From positions 1 to 64,000 of the forward strand of contig CALMVZ010000018.1 in NCBI GenBank assembly GCA_937873155.1: a DNA stretch of 64,000 nucleotides, read 5' to 3'. This stretch comes from an uncultured Bacteroidota bacterium (GTDB lineage Bacteria > Bacteroidota > Bacteroidia > B-17B0 > Aurantibacillaceae). The notes under the pieces are model-generated. The model was not told where the DNA came from and made no database searches. It worked only from the letters and a program-made list of their open reading frames with translations. The translations under genes were made by a program, and so were the position numbers. Shown here piece after piece: positions 8,387-16,530 of this stretch. The stretch's first letter is position 1, and every line of letters starts with the position of its first letter.

Positions 8387-8416
8387 ACCATCGTAACAGG
8401 CATAACAGGAAAAGAA

Positions 8417-9409
8417 TTGAAAGAACACAACGAAATATCAATCAGTAAAGCGGAGTTGAGTAGTCCGTTCTTTAAAATATTGTATAAAGACTACGACCAA
8501 TATATCAAAGCAAGAAACCTAAGTATAAAAGGTAAGGGAACATATCAGCTATGTGTCAAAGAATTTTTCCTGTGGTTGGAATCACAGGGTATCACAAAAA
8601 TAAAGCGGATACAAAGTAGCGACATGATTGACTATTACGAGTACATCAGTACCCGACCGAATAAAAGAAAAGCAGGGACATTAAGTCAGAGCATGATAAA
8701 CCAACACTTGTTTAGTATAAGGATGCTTGTTGATTACCTGCTTGACACAGGGCAGATAAAAAGTGCTGTTCTTATTCCGAAAAATAACACGGGTACAAAA
8801 AAAGAGCGTGATAGTTTAACGAGGGAGGAAATTGAACTACTATACAAGAACTGTAAAGACAAACGAGAGAGAGCAATCCTGTCGGTCGGATACGGGTGCG
8901 GTTTAAGGCGGTCAGAAATTCAGGAGCTTAAAACAAGTGATATTAGTTTTTCAAATGGCATCCTTGTAGTGCGTGAAGGGAAATTTAAAAAACGCAGGGA
9001 TGTGCCGATGAGCGACCGAATTATAAAAGACCTGAAAGATTACCTGCATAACGAAAGACCGAACTACCTGAAAGAACACAATCCGTTAGAGCCATCTTTT
9101 TTTGTAAACAACAAAGGAAAAAAAATGGAGGGCGACCACATGAATGAAATTTTAAAAGAAATCATTGAGCGTACAGGTAATACAGAGCTTATGCAAAGAG
9201 AAATCACATTGCACAGTTTAAGGCATAGTATCTCAATGCACCTCAGTAAAAATGGAGCAGATATGGAGTTTATACGAGATTTTCTCGGTCATTCAGAGAT
9301 TGACACCACGTATATCTACGCAATGAAAAATAAACAAAAACAAAAATTACTAAACCGTCAATATGAAACCCGAAACCATAGAACACTATCTGAACAGGAA
9401 GCATACTAA
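8417..9409 (+). CDS. Module 1 tyrosine recombinase A (complete catalytic set)
   Basis: Two-domain tyrosine recombinase: SAM-like core-binding region at residues 15-115, catalytic domain after. Visible catalytic residues: Arg in GCGLRRSEI, Lys in GKFKKRRDVP, His/Arg in HSLRHSISMHL, His in LGHSEIDTT, Tyr in TTYIYAM. The frame has only TTG at 8417 at its 5' end, with a weak AGGAAAAG upstream; an internal start cannot be excluded. The 3' end overlaps recombinase B by 47 bases. Closest relatives in the window are 16531-17463 and 54713-55672. Likely catalyses integration and excision of the element. Confidence 0.88.
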   Translation: MKEHNEISISKAELSSPFFKILYKDYDQYIKARNLSIKGKGTYQLCVKEFFLWLESQGITKIKRIQSSDMIDYYEYISTRPNKRKAGTLSQSMINQHLFSIRMLVDYLLDTGQIKSAVLIPKNNTGTKKERDSLTREEIELLYKNCKDKRERAILSVGYGCGLRRSEIQELKTSDISFSNGILVVREGKFKKRRDVPMSDRIIKDLKDYLHNERPNYLKEHNPLEPSFFVNNKGKKMEGDHMNEILKEIIERTGNTELMQREITLHSLRHSISMHLSKNGADMEFIRDFLGHSEIDTTYIYAMKNKQKQKLLNRQYETRNHRTLSEQEAY

Positions 9410-10241
9410 ACAATCGGCAAAGACTTACAGCTTTGTTATTGGTAATTTTCTTGGTTTAAATCCAAGAGCAAAATACTATCAATACAAGGATATAGTCAGC
9501 TACATTGAAGAAATAAAAAAACGTTACCCGAAAGTAAGCACCCGTAACGGGATACTTGCTGCAATAAAAAAATATTACGACTACCTGATTGAAACCAAGC
9601 AACGCAACGACCACCCATGCCGAACATTTTACATCAAAGGAGATAACGTTGCTAAGAGAACACAGGCACATTTTCAAAATTTCTTTTCTCCGACCGAACT
9701 TGATGCCTTACTTAACAGGGAAAATAGATACCCGCATTTAAAAACCCGCAACAAGATTATTATTTCGCTCCTGATATTTCAGGCACTAACCTGCGATGAA
9801 CTTATACGGCTCGATATAAAAGATATTGACCTTGATAATTCCACAATCTACATCAAGAGTTCTGCAAAACTTAACAGGAGATTACTAAAATTAGAACGGA
9901 TGCAGATGGAATGGATTGAAGATTACCTTACCTTTCACCGACATAAATTAGTGAAATGTACAACAGACCGTTTGCTTATTGGTATTCGTGGTGATAAAGA
10001 AACTGTTGAAGGCATTGGCGGTATGTTACATCCGTTAAAGAACCTGTATCCTGAAAGACCGCTTAACGCTAAAACAATTCGCCTGAGTGTTATTGCTAAT
10101 TGGTTGAACGTTTACAAACACAAGCTCGAAAACGTACAGGAATGGGCAGGTCATAAATACCCAAGCAGTACACTCAGGTACAAGCGTATTGACATAGCCG
10201 AACAGCGAGAGAAAATAAATAAATGGCATCCGCTCCAATAG
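9363..10241 (+). CDS. Module 1 tyrosine recombinase B, lacking catalytic Arg I
   Basis: Shares the recombinase fold: N-terminal SAM-like domain, then SLLIFQALTCDELIRL, where the family has G-L-R-x-S-E, so the first catalytic Arg is Thr. The second Arg is present (AKTIRLSVIANWL) but its preceding His is Lys. AGHKYPSSTLRYKRI keeps the His and the Tyr. Both other modules carry the same altered partner. It overlaps recombinase A and is followed by a terminator. Probably an accessory subunit that binds the site and works as a heteromer with A. Confidence 0.8.
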   Translation: MKPETIEHYLNRKHTKQSAKTYSFVIGNFLGLNPRAKYYQYKDIVSYIEEIKKRYPKVSTRNGILAAIKKYYDYLIETKQRNDHPCRTFYIKGDNVAKRTQAHFQNFFSPTELDALLNRENRYPHLKTRNKIIISLLIFQALTCDELIRLDIKDIDLDNSTIYIKSSAKLNRRLLKLERMQMEWIEDYLTFHRHKLVKCTTDRLLIGIRGDKETVEGIGGMLHPLKNLYPERPLNAKTIRLSVIANWLNVYKHKLENVQEWAGHKYPSSTLRYKRIDIAEQREKINKWHPLQ

Positions 10242-10267
10242 AGCGGATATGTTTATATTTTTTTGAT

Positions 10268-10292
10268 AGCCCTGTAAATTCAGGGCTTTTTT
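10268..10292 (+). terminator. Terminator of the module 1 recombinase operon
   Basis: Stem AGCCCTG (10268-10274) / CAGGGCT (10281-10287), 6-base loop, T-run to 10292. It separates the recombinases from the RHS cassette. Confidence 0.85.
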
Positions 10293-10353
10293 ATTTGGTA
10301 TTCCCGATGAATTTATCTATGTTTACTTACATTTTTGTAAGTCCCATTTCCCA

Positions 10354-11412
10354 ATGACACGCCTTGTCAACTACACAAATACAAATTCGGGAGGGGATGT
10401 AAAAACATCTCAAAAGTTTACTAATCCGTATAGATATGGGTTCAACGGCAAAGAAAATGATAAAGAGGTTACCGGAACCGGACAGGGTACGCAGGATTAT
10501 GGAATGAGGATTTATAACCCGAGTTTAGGTAGATTTTTAAGTGTGGATCCAATTAGTAAAGAGTATCCTTGGTATAGTCCGTATCATTTTGCAGGGAATA
10601 GACCGATACAGGCTATTGATTTAGATGGATTGGAACCAAAGGATTTAATGACTGGAAAAACAATTATATTCCCATCTCAAGCACAGTTAAAAACATTGAA
10701 GAGTAACGATTACAGTTTATGGAAGGATATGTTAAAATGGGAACAATCGTGTAAATATAGATCTGTATTCAATGAAGCTGATAAAGGTAGAATTTTAGAA
10801 AGACAGGAAATGGATTGGGCTTTTTCGGACATTCTAAATACCGATTATTATGCGGTTAAAATTACACAATTACCTAAAGGAATGACTGAAAATCAACTGT
10901 TCGAAAAAATCAGAGTAAACTTGGCAACTTATTTAGGAGACCAAAGATTTGGACCTAATTGGGATTTTACTTCAGAAGAATTGTGGAAAAGCAAAAATCC
11001 AACAGGAGCAATCATGGTATTTAAAGATTACCGAGATAATGCCCCCGTCTTAGTATCGCAAGCAAGCGAAAATCATTGGGTTTTTACACCTGTAGGAACA
11101 TTTTTGGATGATGAACATATGCTTGCTGGTCATCGTGAATTCGGACTAACAAAGAATGCTGACGGTTCTTATACTTTTTATACTAGAGGTGTTGATTCTA
11201 TGTGGGACTCATTTGATTTATGGGTAGGTCATTATATGGCAGATTTTTTTGGAATAGCAGACAAATTATGGAATACTGTGATGGACAATGTAGTAAAAGA
11301 TGTAAATGCTACTGGAGGTAAAGCCGAAAAAACTCATAACTTTACTAGAAAAATCGATTGGGAAAAAGATGTTCAGGACTGTGATAAAGGAGATGAAAAA
11401 TGTGAAGATTAG
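10354..11412 (+). CDS. Orphan RHS core fragment with C-terminal tip (cassette 2)
   Basis: Only the end of an RHS core is present: PYRYGFNGKENDKEVTGTG, then YNPSLGRFLSVDP and SPYHFAGNRPIQAIDLDG at residues 26-90. The tip of about 260 residues shows no known toxin motif; the end is acidic (DWEKDVQDCDKGDEKCED). Homology to RHS starts near base 10425, and the upstream residues look unrelated. The native start is therefore doubtful and the fragment may be silent until joined to a complete RHS gene. A three-helix membrane protein follows with overlap, which would fit a membrane-acting tip. Confidence 0.75.
   Translation: MTRLVNYTNTNSGGDVKTSQKFTNPYRYGFNGKENDKEVTGTGQGTQDYGMRIYNPSLGRFLSVDPISKEYPWYSPYHFAGNRPIQAIDLDGLEPKDLMTGKTIIFPSQAQLKTLKSNDYSLWKDMLKWEQSCKYRSVFNEADKGRILERQEMDWAFSDILNTDYYAVKITQLPKGMTENQLFEKIRVNLATYLGDQRFGPNWDFTSEELWKSKNPTGAIMVFKDYRDNAPVLVSQASENHWVFTPVGTFLDDEHMLAGHREFGLTKNADGSYTFYTRGVDSMWDSFDLWVGHYMADFFGIADKLWNTVMDNVVKDVNATGGKAEKTHNFTRKIDWEKDVQDCDKGDEKCED
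10435..10529 (+). repeat. 95-bp exact inverted repeat, left copy (RHS core)
   Basis: Identical, in reverse complement, to 15331-15425. It encodes YGFNGKENDKEVTGTGQGT through YNPSLG of the RHS core. The two copies face each other 4.8 kb apart, so homologous inversion between them would swap the two tip cassettes. Confidence 0.9.
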
Positions 11413-11779
11413 ATTTTGGCCCAAGGTTTTTTTGATACTTGTCGCAACCGTTTCAGGTTTGCTTTGGGTACCGTTAATCGCCATTCCTCAATCTTCTAAT
11501 GACAGGTGGGGTGTTTGGGTTTTTGTTTATTTTTTTCCGTATTTTTTACTAACCGTTATAGTCATTCCCCTGTTGCTTAATAAAGTAAAAATTCTAGAAA
11601 AACTTAAAAAATTACTGCTTAAAAAAATCGTGCTTCTTACCGTTGTTGCTTTGCTTCTATTGCTGGTTTTATTATCGTGGAATATTTATTTCTATAACAT
11701 AACTTTATTATCTTTTTTTACAAATCTTTTTAGTCTTTCTTTTTCTGTAATTGTATATATGAAGATCGTTAAGAGGTAA
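11393..11779 (+). CDS. Three-helix membrane protein, candidate immunity to RHS tip 2
   Basis: The start at 11393 is preferred over the in-frame 11306, because AAAGGAG lies 6-12 bases before it. The resulting 128-residue protein opens with a basic stretch and hydrophobic helix (KVFLILVATVSGLLWVPLIAI), followed by two or three more (YFFPYFLLTVIVIPLLL, IVLLTVVALLLLLVLLSW and the end). It overlaps the RHS stop by 20 bases. Polymorphic toxins that hit the membrane often have such integral-membrane immunity proteins. Role inferred from position. Confidence 0.6.
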   Translation: MKNVKIRFWPKVFLILVATVSGLLWVPLIAIPQSSNDRWGVWVFVYFFPYFLLTVIVIPLLLNKVKILEKLKKLLLKKIVLLTVVALLLLLVLLSWNIYFYNITLLSFFTNLFSLSFSVIVYMKIVKR

Positions 11780-11785
11780 AATTTC

Positions 11786-12028
11786 TTGTATTATGGTAGG
11801 ATGACAAACACCATTGAAGTTTTAAAATTCATCAGAAACGTCGGTAGATCTTTAGATGAATTAAATCGGGGTAGTAAGGAATTTGCATCAAAGTACATTC
11901 ATGCTGTTACACCTGGAGCGCTAATAAGATATTTAGAAAACCAAGGTTTTGAAGGCAAAGTTAAATTAGGCTCGAAACATAGAATTTGGAATACGAATTT
12001 CGATACCCCGATACCAAAGCAACCATGA
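11786..12028 (+). CDS. Short tip-like protein, 80 aa, possible orphan toxin fragment
   Basis: Product MYYGRMTNTIEVLKFIRNVGRS... ends in KLGSKHRIWNTNFDTPIPKQP. It has no start-associated signal and no RHS core, and looks like the C-terminal end of a polymorphic toxin whose front has been lost. It overlaps the next gene by ATGA, the arrangement usual for toxin-immunity pairs. Alternatively a free-standing small protein. Confidence 0.45.
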   Translation: MYYGRMTNTIEVLKFIRNVGRSLDELNRGSKEFASKYIHAVTPGALIRYLENQGFEGKVKLGSKHRIWNTNFDTPIPKQP

Positions 12029-12570
12029 AAAGAGTAACAATATTTTTAAAATTATTTTTAGTTCTAAAATCAATTTATTGTCAAAACATATATACGCTTG
12101 AAATTAATAGCAAGTGGAAGATTTTATCTTTAACAGAGAATAATACTACCATACAATTTCCTAATGAAAAAACATTTTATCTTGAAACACTTGATTTAAA
12201 TAAATCAAAAGCTAAGGTATTTGATAGGAAAAACAGAAAGATATACAAAAAATTAGGATACAAAGGTATGCTTATTTATACGGATGAAAAGGATATTAAT
12301 TCCAAATATTATTGTCAAATTACAGCTTTTTTTAAAACTAAAAAAGATAATGTTTTACAAATTATTTGGAATGATAATTTTAAGCAGCAAGAACAATTGA
12401 GCAAAATTGATCCTAAGATACGAATGAATCTTTGGGAGATATTAAACGGAGAAACTCAGATTACTGCCAATGGGGATACAATAAAATTCACAGCAACTAG
12501 AGTTGATTCTTTACAGAAGATTATTCTTAGTATTAATTTAAAAAAAGAACAAGATATAAAACGGGAATAA
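12025..12570 (+). CDS. Secreted hypothetical protein, 181 aa, possible immunity protein
   Basis: The frame is open from 11986, but the ATG at 12025 overlaps the upstream stop (ATGA) and starts a clean signal peptide (MKRVTIFLKLFLVLKSIYC, QN). The mature protein is Lys/Asn rich with no known domain. Position after the fragment at 11786-12028 suggests a periplasmic partner for it. Confidence 0.55.
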   Translation: MKRVTIFLKLFLVLKSIYCQNIYTLEINSKWKILSLTENNTTIQFPNEKTFYLETLDLNKSKAKVFDRKNRKIYKKLGYKGMLIYTDEKDINSKYYCQITAFFKTKKDNVLQIIWNDNFKQQEQLSKIDPKIRMNLWEILNGETQITANGDTIKFTATRVDSLQKIILSINLKKEQDIKRE

Positions 12571-12613
12571 ATCTCTATACAAATTTTCTGAACTTTGAAG
12601 AACCTGAGCAGTA

Positions 12614-12853
12614 ATGAGATTTTTAATAATATCCATAATTTGTTTGTTTTATACTTTTGCATTTAGCCAGACTAATGTTGGGGCTCCAAAAACAACTTTC
12701 GCTGATATTTTAAATCAAATTGGAGACGTGTATTGTAAACAGGGCTCTCCGGGAGTTCATGATAAAATTATTAAGCAAAAAATTTTTGAAACTGTTTACA
12801 AAAGCAAAGATTCAGTTCGGATTACAAAATCAATTTCACAAGGGGGAAGCTAG
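12614..12853 (+). CDS. Short exported protein, probably truncated, 79 aa
   Basis: A signal peptide (MRFLIISIICLFYTFAFSQ) leads a short mature part (TNVGAPKTTFADILNQIGD...). The stop lies inside a perfect 36-bp palindrome (12834-12869), so the last residues are encoded by its left arm. This suggests the original gene was cut where the palindrome lies. No family recognised. Confidence 0.45.
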   Translation: MRFLIISIICLFYTFAFSQTNVGAPKTTFADILNQIGDVYCKQGSPGVHDKIIKQKIFETVYKSKDSVRITKSISQGGS

Positions 12854-12869
12854 CTTCCCCCTTGTGAAA
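12834..12869. repeat. Perfect 36-bp palindrome without loop
   Basis: Left arm TTTCACAAGGGGGAAGCT (12834-12851), right arm its exact reverse complement (12852-12869). There is no T-run on either side, so it is not a standard terminator. It sits between the ends of the two converging RHS cassettes and may work as a bidirectional transcription barrier or be a recombination scar. Confidence 0.8.
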
Positions 12870-13015
12870 CAAAACTTATTAATTAATGAAAATAAACTAA
12901 ATTAGTGCTGTCCTAATTAAGGGAGGGTTACACATTGTCAATAGTAAATCCTTTAAATCAAAATACCCTGCCTTTTTTGATAAAGTTGATAAATGTAAAT
13001 GATTCGTTAATATAT

Positions 13016-13804
13016 TCAATTAACACAAAACTTTTTATTTGTTTTGATTTTACTGTTTAATTTTACCGCGTTCATGTAATCCGTACAAGCCTCGTCCTTT
13101 TTGTTCAGTTCTAAATAAAGCTCTCCTCTTTTAATTAGAAGATCATCAGCATCGGGTTTTATACTCAATGCAGAAGAAAGATCACTTACAGCCTCTTCTT
13201 TTTTACCGATTTTCAAGTATGTCATTGCTCTATTGGCATAGGAAACGAAGTCTTTAGGATTCAGTTTAATTGCGCTATTAAGATCTTTAAGAGATAAGGT
13301 ATTTTTTTCAAGAAGATAGTAATAATACCCTCTGTTAGCAATTGCTTCAGAATAGGTGGAATCAATCAATATAGATTTTGTTTCATTATCAATTGCCGAA
13401 TTAACATCCCTAAGCATAAAATAGCTAAGCGCCTTACCATGATAATATTCAGGCCGTTCCTTAATTTTTAATGCTTCGTTATAATTAGTTATAGCAGTCT
13501 TGAATTTTTTATTAAAGAAATGGAACTGGCCTAATTGATAAAATATTTTTGGGTTTTTCTTATCTAACGACAAGGCTTTGTTAAAATCTTCCATAGCTTT
13601 AACAGAATCTCCAATTAAGCTATAACAAACAGCTCTTAAACAATAGGAATAAGCAGACGTATCGTTTTTATCCAGATATTTTGTATACCAGTATATCGCT
13701 TCCTTAAAGTTTTGGCTATCATAATTTTTATTAGCTAACGACAATTCTATGTTTTGACTAAAACAACAGTTAAACAAGAATAGAAATACTAAAATGTGCT
13801 TCAT
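13016..13804 (-). CDS. TPR-repeat exported protein, 262 aa
   Basis: Signal peptide (HILVFLFLFNCCFSQ), then about six tetratricopeptide repeats: YDSQNFKEAIYWYTKYL, YCLRAVCYSLIGDSVKAMEDF, PKIFYQLGQFHFFNKKFKTAI, through DDLLIKRGELYLELNKKDEACTDY. It is the last gene of RHS cassette 3 and overlaps the preceding gene by four bases. TPR proteins bind partners in the periplasm; here it may serve the RHS tip or its neutralisation. Function not established. Confidence 0.75.
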   Translation of the reverse strand: MKHILVFLFLFNCCFSQNIELSLANKNYDSQNFKEAIYWYTKYLDKNDTSAYSYCLRAVCYSLIGDSVKAMEDFNKALSLDKKNPKIFYQLGQFHFFNKKFKTAITNYNEALKIKERPEYYHGKALSYFMLRDVNSAIDNETKSILIDSTYSEAIANRGYYYYLLEKNTLSLKDLNSAIKLNPKDFVSYANRAMTYLKIGKKEEAVSDLSSALSIKPDADDLLIKRGELYLELNKKDEACTDYMNAVKLNSKIKTNKKFCVN

Positions 13805-14376
13805 TTTTTAGATCCAAAACCCAATTTAAGTTGAATATTAATTCCTAACCCTCGATTATTATAGTACCTGTTAATTCTAGAAGTTAAATCTGTATTTTCT
13901 TGTTTTTTATCAAGAAAAACAATATTTGTCTTACTCACACGAAACGCATATTGCAATTCGATACTAAAACTTACAGATTTAAGATACGATTTTTCCTTAA
14001 TTATGGTTTCATTTGCAGTATATCCGATCTTAGGTATTAAATAATTAATATCATTTACTCTATACTTATAAGTTTCGTTTTTATATTCAGTTCCAAAATT
14101 TGTTCCAAAAGTATGATTCGCACCTATGCCTACAAAAAACGTATGTTTTTCTAGGTTTTTTTTAAAAGGGTATACCTTTATAAAATTAGCGATACCAAAT
14201 GAATTATAATATTGCCATTCAGTTACAATTTCTTCCTCAAAATGTTTTAGAAATAAATAGCTAAGTGTTGGACCATTGCTTCGCCAGCCTGCATTAACTC
14301 CAAAACAAACTATGTTTTGGGCGTTGCTGAAAAAAGACAGAAATGTCAATAAAAATAATATAGATAACCTAATCAC
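13801..14376 (-). CDS. Predicted outer-membrane beta-barrel-like protein, 191 aa
   Basis: N-terminal signal peptide (LSILFLLTFLSFFSNAQ). The mature part alternates aromatic and small residues in strands (VCFGVNAGWRS, THTFFVGIGANHTFG, SVSFSIELQYAFRVS, GLGINIQLKLGFGSKK) as in small barrels. It overlaps the RHS stop at its start and the TPR gene at its end (both ATGA). No closer family recognised. Confidence 0.55.
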   Translation of the reverse strand: MIRLSILFLLTFLSFFSNAQNIVCFGVNAGWRSNGPTLSYLFLKHFEEEIVTEWQYYNSFGIANFIKVYPFKKNLEKHTFFVGIGANHTFGTNFGTEYKNETYKYRVNDINYLIPKIGYTANETIIKEKSYLKSVSFSIELQYAFRVSKTNIVFLDKKQENTDLTSRINRYYNNRGLGINIQLKLGFGSKK

Positions 14377-15503
14377 CTTGTAATATTATAAGTTACTCTA
14401 GTTCCGAAACTTCCACCAATTCCAAAAGATCTAATATCTTGATTATAAACGACATTTCCTGTAGAATTTTCAACAACACTAAAATTCCTTGTATCCATAG
14501 CGTGCATTTGACCCATAGCATAAATCCCCATATTAAAATTTTTATATATTTTAAATGAGTACATCAAACCTAGGTGTGCCGATCCGCCTTTGCCTGCAAT
14601 TTCATACCCCCCGAATAATCTCGGCCCGACTTGAGAAGCTGTATGTGTCTTGTCATAAGGGCCATGCACCGTAGGATCTGTTGCAATGAATCCAAAACCT
14701 CCGCCAGCGAAGAAATTCAAATGTTTACTGAACATACCCTCACCAAGCATTTTTGATTCATAAGTATAATTTAATGAAATTTCATTTAAACCGCCCGCCG
14801 GATGAAAAACATTTGAAACATGTTGTTTATAATGATACATTGTTATACTAAGGGTATTCCAACTGCCATTAGAATTCTGTATTGAAAACTCAGCAGGTCG
14901 GTAATTAGAAGAAGGTTCATCTTGTCGGCCCCAAACATTCCAATATTCAGCCAAACTATTGTAATCATAAAAATCATCGCCACAATTATGGCTAAGAGTT
15001 TTATAAAATGCAAACCCAAAATTTGAAGTAAAATTGAGGGGATATGGTAAAGGCCCTCCAGCAGAAACTCTAAAGTCAGGTTTGTCAGTTGCTGGACTTG
15101 GTGGTCCATACATAACTGGATTATTACCTTTACCAGACATTTCATTTATATATTCTTGTGAATAAGGGCCAGTTTGACCATTAACCGTTGGCAAAGGATT
15201 CGGACCATTATTAGTTGGAAGTTCTTCAGCTCCATCAAGATCAATCGCCCATATAGGCCTATTTCCCGAAAATTGATATGGAGTATACCACGCGAACTTT
15301 TTACTCAGAGGATCGACACTTAAGAACTTGCCTAAACTCGGGTTATAAATCCTCATTCCATAATCCTGCGTACCCTGTCCGGTTCCGGTAACCTCTTTAT
15401 CATTTTCTTTGCCGTTGAACCCATACCTGTATGTCTCTACACATCCATAAACAAACTTTCTATTCTGATTCGTAAAGGTTGACACAAACATTTTATTTCT
15501 CAA
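14373..15503 (-). CDS. Orphan RHS core fragment with barrel-like C-terminus (cassette 3)
   Basis: RHS core end (TYRYGFNGKENDKEVTGTG ... YNPSLGKFLSVDPL ... PYQFSGNRPIWAIDLDG) at residues 24-90. The C-terminal 230 residues are unusual: Gly/aromatic strands such as LNFFAGGGFGFIATD, GSAHLGLMYSFKIYKNFNMGIYAMGQM and SFGIGGSFGTRVTYNITR look like an outer-membrane barrel, not an enzyme. The frame opens with TTG at 15503; an ATG at 15491 is an alternative, and RHS homology begins only near 15431. Followed by barrel and TPR genes with four-base overlaps. Confidence 0.75.
   Translation of the reverse strand: MRNKMFVSTFTNQNRKFVYGCVETYRYGFNGKENDKEVTGTGQGTQDYGMRIYNPSLGKFLSVDPLSKKFAWYTPYQFSGNRPIWAIDLDGAEELPTNNGPNPLPTVNGQTGPYSQEYINEMSGKGNNPVMYGPPSPATDKPDFRVSAGGPLPYPLNFTSNFGFAFYKTLSHNCGDDFYDYNSLAEYWNVWGRQDEPSSNYRPAEFSIQNSNGSWNTLSITMYHYKQHVSNVFHPAGGLNEISLNYTYESKMLGEGMFSKHLNFFAGGGFGFIATDPTVHGPYDKTHTASQVGPRLFGGYEIAGKGGSAHLGLMYSFKIYKNFNMGIYAMGQMHAMDTRNFSVVENSTGNVVYNQDIRSFGIGGSFGTRVTYNITR
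15331..15425 (-). repeat. 95-bp exact inverted repeat, right copy (RHS core)
   Basis: Reverse complement of 10435-10529 without mismatch. Flanking bases diverge at once (AGATATGGG versus AGGTATGGG before it), so the identical block is sharply bounded. Confidence 0.9.
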
Positions 15504-15509
15504 AGAACG
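15449..15509 (-). other. Conserved element terminus of module 2, candidate attachment region
   Basis: Between the recombinase terminator and the RHS core, the minus strand shows CGTTCTTTGA, then GAATCAG, six bases, AGTTTGTTT-x-TG and AGAG. The same blocks occur in the same order at module 3 (53705-53757). No protein explains this conservation. A recombinase binding or crossover site is the simplest inference. Confidence 0.45.
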
Positions 15510-15551
15510 GTTTTAAAAATACTATTTGTCATCATAGCAAAAGTACAAAAA

Positions 15552-15583
15552 AAATAAGGAAGCCGGTATTGGCTTCCTTATTT
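15552..15583 (-). terminator. Terminator of the module 2 recombinase operon
   Basis: Stem AAATAAGGAAGCC / GGCTTCCTTATTT with a 6-base loop. The minus strand continues into a long T-run; the plus strand also has T-rich sequence, so it may work in both directions. Confidence 0.85.
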
Positions 15584-15652
15584 TTATAATCAGTTTTTAA
15601 CTTGGAATTAATGCCCTGATATTAGGGCTTTGAGGGCTATTTTGGTAAGTTT

Positions 15653-16528
15653 TTAGCCTAAAGGATGAAAGCGATTCATCAGCTTTCTTTGTTCGTCAAT
15701 GTTTACTTGTTTGTATTTTATGGTAGTTGAAATCCACTTCTGACCAGACAAGAGCTGAACCTGCTCCAAGGGAAGTTTCTTTTCATTAAGCCAGTTAGCA
15801 ATTACGCTTTGTCGAATTGTTGCCGGAGTTAAATTCCTATCAGGGAACAATCCTTTGAAAGTTGAAACAAGATAGTGAATGTCATCTACGCTCATTCTTG
15901 TTCCGAGTTTTCCTAAAACAAATGCTTGGTTATCATCACGCAATAAAGCCTTTCTACCTTCATTCAAATAGCGGTCAAATAATCTGTACTGTTTATTAGT
16001 GATTTCAAGATGACGCTGTGAAACTTTTGGAGTTGCCCTAATAAAAATTGTCCCGGAGTCCAAATCAACATTACTTAGGTTCAGGTTTGAAATTTCTCTT
16101 GAATGCAATCCCTGATAAATCAGAAGTGAAATCACAACCTGATTTCTTTGCTGAAGGTCGGCATAACGCTCCTCTCTCTCAAGCATCATTTCAAGTTCGT
16201 GTGTGCTGAACAAATCCTGATGGATCACCTGCTTGTTGCGTTGATTGCGAACAAAGAAGTTTCTACAAGGATGGTCATCTCTTCTTCCTGTTTCAAGAAG
16301 GTAATCGTAGTATTTTTTCATTCCGTTAAGAATGTAAACTTTCGTATTACTGTTAGCATAATCATCAACCTTTTTATTCAGGTACTCCACGATATCCTTG
16401 TACTTAAAATCTTCAGGGCTTGGATTGTCAGTCATAAAGATTTTATTTGCGAATAAATAGCTCTTCACAGTTTTAGGAGTGTGTCCAAATTTGTACAAGT
16501 AATCTTCAAAGGTCATTTCTTTTTTCAT
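15653..16528 (-). CDS. Module 2 tyrosine recombinase B, lacking catalytic Arg I
   Basis: Same family as 9363-10241 and 53860-54732. The box I segment reads LLIYQGLHSREISNL, with His where the catalytic Arg should be. The second Arg is kept (PATIRQSVIANWL) without its His. The LSGQKWISTTIKYKQ segment has Gln in place of the third His but keeps Tyr. Thus two to three catalytic positions are lost, more than in the other copies. It starts 2 bases after recombinase A. Most likely a structural partner in a heteromeric integrase. Confidence 0.8.
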   Translation of the reverse strand: MKKEMTFEDYLYKFGHTPKTVKSYLFANKIFMTDNPSPEDFKYKDIVEYLNKKVDDYANSNTKVYILNGMKKYYDYLLETGRRDDHPCRNFFVRNQRNKQVIHQDLFSTHELEMMLEREERYADLQQRNQVVISLLIYQGLHSREISNLNLSNVDLDSGTIFIRATPKVSQRHLEITNKQYRLFDRYLNEGRKALLRDDNQAFVLGKLGTRMSVDDIHYLVSTFKGLFPDRNLTPATIRQSVIANWLNEKKLPLEQVQLLSGQKWISTTIKYKQVNIDEQRKLMNRFHPLG

Positions 16529-16530
16529 AG

